In this document: in pieces, positions 59,050 through 64,000 of the stretch | How the letters are laid out: each line of letters opens with the position of its first letter | Numbering within the stretch: the first letter of the stretch is position 1 | DNA from: Geotrypetes seraphini | Taxonomy: Eukaryota > Chordata > Amphibia > Gymnophiona > Dermophiidae | Length of the DNA: 64,000 nucleotides | NCBI RefSeq assembly: GCF_902459505.1 | Contig: NC_047087.1 | Span: 261,514,674-261,578,673 of the forward strand | Reading direction: 5' to 3' | Made by a program: the position numbers and the translations under genes | The notes under the pieces: model-generated | The model's input: the letters and a program-made list of their open reading frames with translations, nothing else | The model's database searches: none | Told to the model about the DNA's origin: nothing

Positions 59050-59240
59050 TGTTGAGAGTTGCACAGGGACAGAAATCAACCCCATCCATCCCCGCCTGTC
59101 CTTGCCAGAATCAAACCTATCCCTACTGGAATTCAAATCCATCCCTGCCTGTCACCGCTGGAATCGAATCCTTCCCTGTAAGTAATCTCTTCCAGCCCCA
59201 CCTGTCCCCATAAACTTCAGAAGTAGTTATTTCATTTAAT
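59050..59240. repeat. Degraded interior of a hAT-like element
   Basis: Repeated phrases such as CAACCCCATCCATCCCCGCC, TGGAATTCAAATCCATCCC and CCACCTGTCCCCAT resemble the interior of the element at 22232. No termini are visible. Confidence 0.4.
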
Positions 59241-59780
59241 TATGCTATTGAATTAAAGGCTCTGGGAGAGACCCACTTACAAATAAGCAAAGACGCTTCA
59301 TTAATTTGGAAATATTAATTGGGAAGAATACAAACTTTGTAAATGGGTCTCTGTCAGAGTCTCTAGTCTAATGTAAATATAAAATATAAATACTCTAGCT
59401 GATGAGGACCCTCAAGCTATGTCAGCTGAGGACTTCCTCTGAAGGTGACCAGGGGGTCCCTTTTGTCAAGCTTGGCAGGCAGAAGTAGCATCCCTGAATC
59501 ACAGATCCTGGCACCTCAGTGGCTCAGGGATGTTGCAAGCGACTGCTATGCTTGGTGAAGAGGAGTTCTGATAACCTTTGGAGGAGGTCCTCAGCTGTTG
59601 GTGCTTGAAGATTCCCACCAGCCACAGCAAGGGTCAGCAAGTACTTCCAACACTAGAGAAATAAAACCAGAAATGCATTTCCTTTTCTTTTGAATACAAT
59701 ACAAAGATCTGTTATATACATTTCCCAAAGCTAACATATTTCAGTCAATAAATTCCTTTCTTTACTTTTATTGTCCTGAG
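59241..59780. other. MARCHF5: Unassigned MARCHF5 intron 1 sequence
   Basis: Contains a phrase GCTGATGAGGACCCTCAAGC and GTCAGCTGAGGACTTCCTCT that looks like part of an interspersed repeat. No ends can be fixed. Confidence 0.3.
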
Positions 59781-59784
59781 ATTT

Positions 59785-60780
59785 ATTTTTCCATGAAGTT
59801 GGTTCCAGTTTTTTTTTTTCTGCTTTCCTGTCTTCTGCAAATTCTTCTTCAAGCAGTTGCTTACTATTGGTTCCTCCTACCATGGTCCAGCATTTCTCTC
59901 TTCCCATCCTCCCATTGTATAGCATCCTCAATCAGTCTCCCTTTTTTTCCCTTCCTCACTCCTGCACCCCCATATGCAACATGTCTCCCTTTCACTGTCC
60001 ATCTCTCTTTCTCTCATTCCCTCCCTTACTGCAAAGAGTAGGGGGAGAGAGAGAGGGATCCAGAGGACATCTTTCCCACCCCCTCTACTGCCCCACATCC
60101 AACATTGCTCCCTCTCTTCCCCAGACCATGTGCAGCATCTTTTGTCCCTGCCCACCAGCCCCACTGTTGGATATAGTGGTGGAGAGGGAACAGTGGGACA
60201 GATTGAAACAAATGCAAGAGGGAGGAATATTGGACATAGTGGTGGAAGGCATGGAGAGAGAGAGATGTAGCATGGTGCTGGAGAGGGGTGATAGGAGAAG
60301 AAAGGAGGAGAAATGTTGGACTGTCCCCTTCTCATCTTTCTCTTTCCCATTCCTCTTGCTCTCTATGCTCAACAATTCTCCTTTCTTCCATTCCCCATGT
60401 GCACCATCTTTCTTTCCCTCTCACTCACACACCCATGCCTAACAATTCTTTCTATTTCCTCCCATGCCTCTACATCTTTCCCTCTCTCCTTCCTTCGTCC
60501 CAAATTCGTGTCCCCTCCCTCCTTCCTTCGTCCCAAATTCGTGCCCCCTCCCATGTCCCAAGGCATTCCTTCCTTTGTCCCAAGTTCGTGCCCCCTCCCA
60601 TGTCCCAAGGCATTCCTTCCTTTGTCCCAAGTTCGTGCCCCCTCCCATGTCCCAATACATTCCCTCCTTTACCCCAAGTTCATGCCCCCTCTCTCTCCCT
60701 TCCTTGTCCTAATGTGCTCGCTCCCTCCCTTCTGTGGCCCAACTACTCCGTGCCCCCTCCTGTGAAACTATACCAGAGCC
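59785..60780. repeat. Pyrimidine-rich low-complexity block
   Basis: About 1 kb is dominated by C and T on the + strand, interrupted by GGAGAGAGAGAGG-type purine runs. It resembles the interiors at 13.62-13.92 and 52.9-53.25 kb (TCTCCCTTTC, CCAGCATTTCTC). The open frames on both strands are compositional artefacts. Confidence 0.6.
60490..60700 (+). repeat. Minisatellite, 47-bp unit
   Basis: Units beginning CCCAAGTTCGTGCCCCCTCC start at 60579 and 60626, exactly 47 bases apart. A partial unit follows and two shorter ones with CCCAAATTCGTG precede. The two central units are identical across the full period. Confidence 0.85.
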
Positions 60781-61099
60781 ATCCAGGTGGGCTGCTTCCT
60801 TCCTGCCTTCCAGCTACATTTGCTTCTTTGCAGGGCCATGGGCAGTGGTTTCTGTACACTGTTGACCCAGAAGCCTTCACTCTGAAATCAGAGGAAAGGC
60901 TTCCAGGTCAGCTGCAGGCAGCGTACTGGGAGCGCCACAAACAGCTTTTTGGAGGGGCGAGTGCTGCTGGAGAGCAGGAAGGAGGCGCTGCTTACACAGT
61001 ACACACTGGTGAGAGCCCCTCAAGTTGCCTCCATTCCCACATGATCCACACAACCCCGGGGGGGGGGGGTAAATCCACAAGATCCCACTTAAGCAGTCT

Positions 61100-61538
61100 A
61101 CTACAATGATCCCTTGTTCAGAAACCGTTTTCAAAAGAACCAGTATATCATCATCATCATCTTGTGTAGACCCACAACCAAATACCACTACATAAGTGTA
61201 CAATTTATTACTAGTATGCCAAACACTTATCTTTGAGACTATACTTCATCTGTGTATCTATGGCACAATAACTATTCACGTTACTTTGATCTATAGTTAC
61301 AGGGATAAAATAGAACAGACATCTCAAAAATTTGTATTAGATCCTACAAATAGAACACAATATATAACCAAGTAAGTCAGAAGACTTCCTGAAACGTTTG
61401 ATACATAAAAATAAACCTATAGTACAGAAACCTGTATCCGCATATCCTAGGAAACCACCTGACCCTCCCTTACCATAAAGTGTCGTGTAGATGTTTACCA
61501 TACACATTACTTCAGCGCATGTTTTCGCACCCACTCAC
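61100..61538. other. MARCHF5: MARCHF5 intron 1 start
   Basis: AT-rich intron sequence begins at the exon 1 donor. It contains a short ATC microsatellite (61148-61160). No repeat ends are seen. Confidence 0.4.
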
Positions 61539-61582
61539 CTGTCTTGCACCTGCTGGGCCGATGTGGCACTCTGATCCGACAT
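61539..61582 (-). CDS. MARCHF5: MARCHF5 exon 1: start codon; E3 ubiquitin ligase of the mitochondrial outer membrane
   Basis: ATG is at 61580-61582 and the donor GTGAGT lies below 61539. The exon encodes MSDQSATSAQQVQD plus two bases of Arg15. With the other five exons the reading frame is 846 bases (44+203+131+184+167+117), giving 281 residues against 278 in human. The extra three residues lie in this exon, where human reads MPDQALQQMLDR. MARCHF5 (MITOL) is a four-helix outer-membrane RING-CH ligase that ubiquitinates regulators of fission, fusion and signalling such as DRP1 and mitofusins (family knowledge). The start was chosen because it is the only ATG in frame with the RING exon and lies in a CpG-rich promoter. 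The gene spans about 41 kb, mostly through repeat-filled introns. Confidence 0.94.
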
Positions 61583-62300
61583 AGTGCCAGACGAAACCCA
61601 AAATGAATAAATACAAAAATGAAACAAACAAACGCGATCTGCAGGTGGAAGAGACCAGCACCATTCACTCAAAATGCAGGCCTCAGGCGCGTCTCAGGCT
61701 GACAGGCTTCAGCCATCAAGCTACTCGCTCTCGGGGGGGGGGGGGGGGGAGGAAAAAAACGAGAGAAAAAGCTCAAGTAGCCTTTCGCCTCTAAGCCGCC
61801 ACTGGAGTCGTGGGCAGGCCGTGGGGTCCAGAGCCGTTACCAGGACCATTCCCCATGAACTCCACGGCGCTACTGCTATTGATGCCTGCGTGTCTGAGTC
61901 AGTAAACTAGGTGGTCGCTCTTCCCTTACGTATCGCGTCACTTTTCTACGGTCACACGCTAGTGTTAGATTCGGCAAATCCACAGGTCAGGAGACACGGT
62001 AAGACGCTCAGGACGCCCTGACGCATTACAGAAGCGTCGCGGGGCGCATGGGACATGTAGTCCAGGCAACTCAGACACAACAAACGCTGTCCCTCCAGCC
62101 CTCCAACAGGACTTTACGTCCCAGGTGGAGACTGGCTAGAGAGGAAAGAGGTAAACGAGAGACTTCGAAACGACGTTGAAATAGAGGTTTACGTCTTTTC
62201 ATTTGGAGGGAGTGTGGAGAGAACTCAGGTGGGCGTTTTCTGACTTTCTGACTTCGTAAACGAAGTCTACAGATAAAAAAAAGTGGAGCATTTTTATTTA
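61583..62300. promoter_or_regulatory. CpG-rich divergent promoter, MARCHF5 (-) and probably CPEB3 (+)
   Basis: The block around and right of the MARCHF5 start codon is richer in CpG dinucleotides than the AT-rich flanks and free of transposons. No TATA box is obvious near the start. In other vertebrates MARCHF5 and CPEB3 are adjacent and divergent, so this is probably a shared promoter. A possible non-coding first-exon donor for the right-hand gene is the CCAG|GTAAGAG at about 62490, but this is only a sequence match. The CPEB3 identity is inferred from gene order, not from coding sequence. Confidence 0.55.
62046..62063 (-). promoter_or_regulatory. Candidate ZNF143/THAP11-type (SBS) site
   Basis: On the minus strand this reads GGACTACATGTCCCATGC, followed by GCCCCGCG. 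It resembles the SBS element ACTACANNTCCCANNATGC bound by ZNF143, which is common in bidirectional CpG-island promoters. The match is good in the ACTACA and TCCCA cores and imperfect after that. Position within the divergent promoter supports the call. Confidence 0.4.
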
Positions 62301-63075
62301 TTTATTTATTTAATTTGAGCTCTTCGTTTTCTGTTCTAAGTGCTAGTGTTTCATTTTGGGGCAAGGCGTTTTTCTGGAAGGCAGATTTAAGGTTCGCTTC
62401 TTTAGACCAGGAATGAGAGCGGGTTGATTTATTATTATTTTTTTTAATCCGCAATACTAATTTACTATCATATCACTGGATTTGGCCAGGTAAGAGGGGT
62501 TGAAGGCGTGAATAAGTAGCGAGACAGTACTGGGATAGAAACCGTAAAGAGTGTTAGTTTTGTGTGGGGTTTTTTTTTAAATATATATATATATATATAT
62601 AACTACAGTATTATAATACATTGAAGGGAAGGAATGGAGAGGGGAGGCAGCTGCAGTTTCTTCCCTACAAACCCAGTCTTTTGATTAGGAAAGGCATATA
62701 TACCCATCATTTTGCTACTTCCATTGTTGTACGTTGTATTATATGAGCTTCGTGTCCGTATCAAAAATATATAGTTGACGTTGTGAAAATTTTCTTTTTG
62801 CGCTATGAAACAGCGCTCATGGTACTATGTACTAAAGGGTTTTCTTGTTTATGTTGTCTGTGAAAAAAATGCTTAGTTCGCATGTGACTTCTTCAGGGAG
62901 CAGACTTGCAAAGGGGCTGTTTATTCTGACCCTCTAGGAAAGTTAAGGGTAAAAAAAAAAATGCAGCAATATAATAATTTCAGTATTAAATAATTACCTC
63001 TGCAAGATAAGTTTGGTCTAGTAACCTGCAGTGCTTGACCCAACAGTATTAAACCCCCTAGGGGTGAACCTTCTG
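62301..63075. other. AT-rich sequence right of the divergent promoter
   Basis: This is probably the first intron or leader of the right-hand gene. It contains TTTA tandem units (62296-62311) and an AT dinucleotide run (62581-62600). No coding exon is recognisable. Confidence 0.35.
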
Positions 63076-63079
63076 CATA

Positions 63080-63165
63080 TTTTAGGTTAGTGAATTCGTC
63101 GGACCTGCCTGAATCGGAAATGGATTGTTCCGATTCGGGCAGGTTAGTGAATCTAGTCCTAAGTC
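63080..63165. mobile_element. Small foldback remnant with TTAGTGAATCTAG end
   Basis: CCTGCCTGAATCGGAA and TTCCGATTCGGGCAGG (63101-63143) form a hairpin. The right flank TTAGTGAATCTAG matches the end of the element at 23941-24820. It appears to be a short or deleted member of that family. Confidence 0.55.
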
Positions 63166-63221
63166 ACTTAATTTTCCTATACTCATATCTGACTTGTAGG
63201 CATTTGGAAGTAGGGAAAGGG

Positions 63222-63415
63222 GGTGGGACTTAATATACCGCCTTTCTGTGGTTACAATCAAAGCAGTTTATATATTATATACAGGTACTGTACTTATTTT
63301 GTACTTTGTGCTATGGAGGGTTAAGTGACTTTCTCAAAGTCGTAATGAGCTGTGGTTGACATTTAATCCAGTTCCCCAGGTTCTCAGGCTGTTGTACTAA
63401 CCACTGGGGATTTGT
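63222..63415 (-). mobile_element. MIR/CORE-SINE-like element
   Basis: On the minus strand the order is: CCAGTGGTTAGTACAACAGC (tRNA-like head), GAACTGGATTAAAT (box B-like), TTGAGAAAGTCACTTAACCC (the CORE-SINE/MIR central phrase) and a GCGGTATATTAAG-like LINE-type tail. The sequence is diverged but the order of parts is right. It lies in the presumed CPEB3 first intron. Confidence 0.65.
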
Positions 63416-63419
63416 TCTT

Positions 63420-64000
63420 TGATGCTACATAAATATTAGTATTTCTATGACAGGATCTTTGCTAATGTATTGTTTTCTAGGGCCAAAGTAGCATGATTCT
63501 GTTATGTTTCCAAAATATTCTTTGGTCCAACATTTTACTGTTAGCTAGAAAATAGCCCTTCAGTTTCAACAAAGCAACCCTTCAGCTTACAAAGATGATC
63601 TTCCTTAAAGGGGGACTTCTAGATACAGAACAAGCAAAAGGTTACTTTAGGCAGGACAAAAGTGAATAGTCATTTCAGACAAATCCGTACTCCTTGTCTA
63701 TCATAAGTACAATCTCTATTTGAAGAGACCATGTGATCTAACATCAACCTGCACATGGTACCTCTTTTTCTTGTTTCTACTTGAGAAGGTCCTATTGTGG
63801 CTTCTAGTTTTGGTATAATTGATAACCCCAACCTTTATATTACAAAATTCACCTATCCACATCACATTGGTAGACTACAGAAACCTTATCAGTTCAAAGG
63901 ATTTCCCAGGAACATCATTGCATGTTTACCACAGATGCTTTTATCTGCACTTGTTTCAGTCAAACTGACTGGTCAAAAGCAGAGAAATTGCTCTACATCA
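63420..64000. other. Unassigned AT-rich sequence at the right edge
   Basis: No exon, repeat end or motif is recognised. It is probably an intron of the right-hand gene. Confidence 0.35.

Noticed and set aside
59867-60442. Frames of 140-270 residues on both strands between 59.8 and 61.1 kb
   Set aside because: They arise from pyrimidine/purine bias and the minisatellite, are rich in Ser, Pro and Leu or Arg and Glu, and show no domain.
60490-60700. CRISPR-like regular repeats
   Set aside because: The 47-base units are directly adjacent with no unique spacers, and the context is vertebrate intron.
62573-62605. A TATA-like AT repeat as a promoter element
   Set aside because: It is a T run followed by an AT dinucleotide microsatellite downstream of the CpG-rich promoter, with no other core-promoter signal.

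Overview
This is a vertebrate nuclear window of spliced host genes in a very repeat-rich background. Three host loci are visible. (1) The last two coding exons of IDE (insulin-degrading enzyme) lie on + (139-206 and 3779-3874). (2) A complete six-exon MARCHF5 (mitochondrial RING-CH E3 ligase) lies on -, with its start codon at 61580-61582 and its stop at 20903-20905; the splice phases are consistent and give a 281-residue product. (3) A CpG-rich divergent promoter lies at about 61.58-62.3 kb. The gene to its right is probably CPEB3 on +, inferred from the IDE-MARCHF5-CPEB3 order known in other vertebrates; none of its coding exons is inside the window. IDE and MARCHF5 converge, with about 15.7 kb between their 3' ends.

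Most of the rest is mobile DNA. The dominant component is DIRS-type tyrosine-recombinase retrotransposons, present as at least seven pieces: A 5.14-11.48 kb (+), B 12.6-13.2/14.54-14.88 kb (+), C 21.9-23.1 kb (terminal repeats only), D 25.26-29.47 kb (-), E 30.02-35.69 kb (-), F 39.26-44.67 kb (-) and G 56.04-58.85 kb (-). E and F look young and nearly whole, with inverted terminal repeats and the internal complementary region typical of DIRS replication. The others are old fragments. All four coding-bearing DIRS copies inside MARCHF5 introns share the gene's orientation.

Non-LTR elements are CR1-type fragments (2.43, 8.66, 14.9, 17.85 and 50.45 kb) and L2-like fragments (0.48, 15.7, 26.88, 46.6 and 52.8 kb), plus a MIR/CORE-SINE-like copy at 63.2 kb. 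DNA transposons are abundant and non-autonomous. They include hAT elements with exact 8-bp target duplications, PIF/Harbinger-like elements with 3-bp duplications, and pogo/Tigger-like or other TA-flanked elements, several with internal palindromes of about 100-bp arms. There is also a 3-kb element with terminal repeats of about 220 bp.

The mix of DIRS, CR1, L2 and hAT elements, the protein divergence from mammals and the intermediate intron sizes suggest an amphibian, most likely a caecilian. This is an inference from repeat content, not a proven identification; a reptile such as a turtle is the main alternative. I found no tRNA or rRNA genes, CRISPR arrays, operons or other prokaryotic features.
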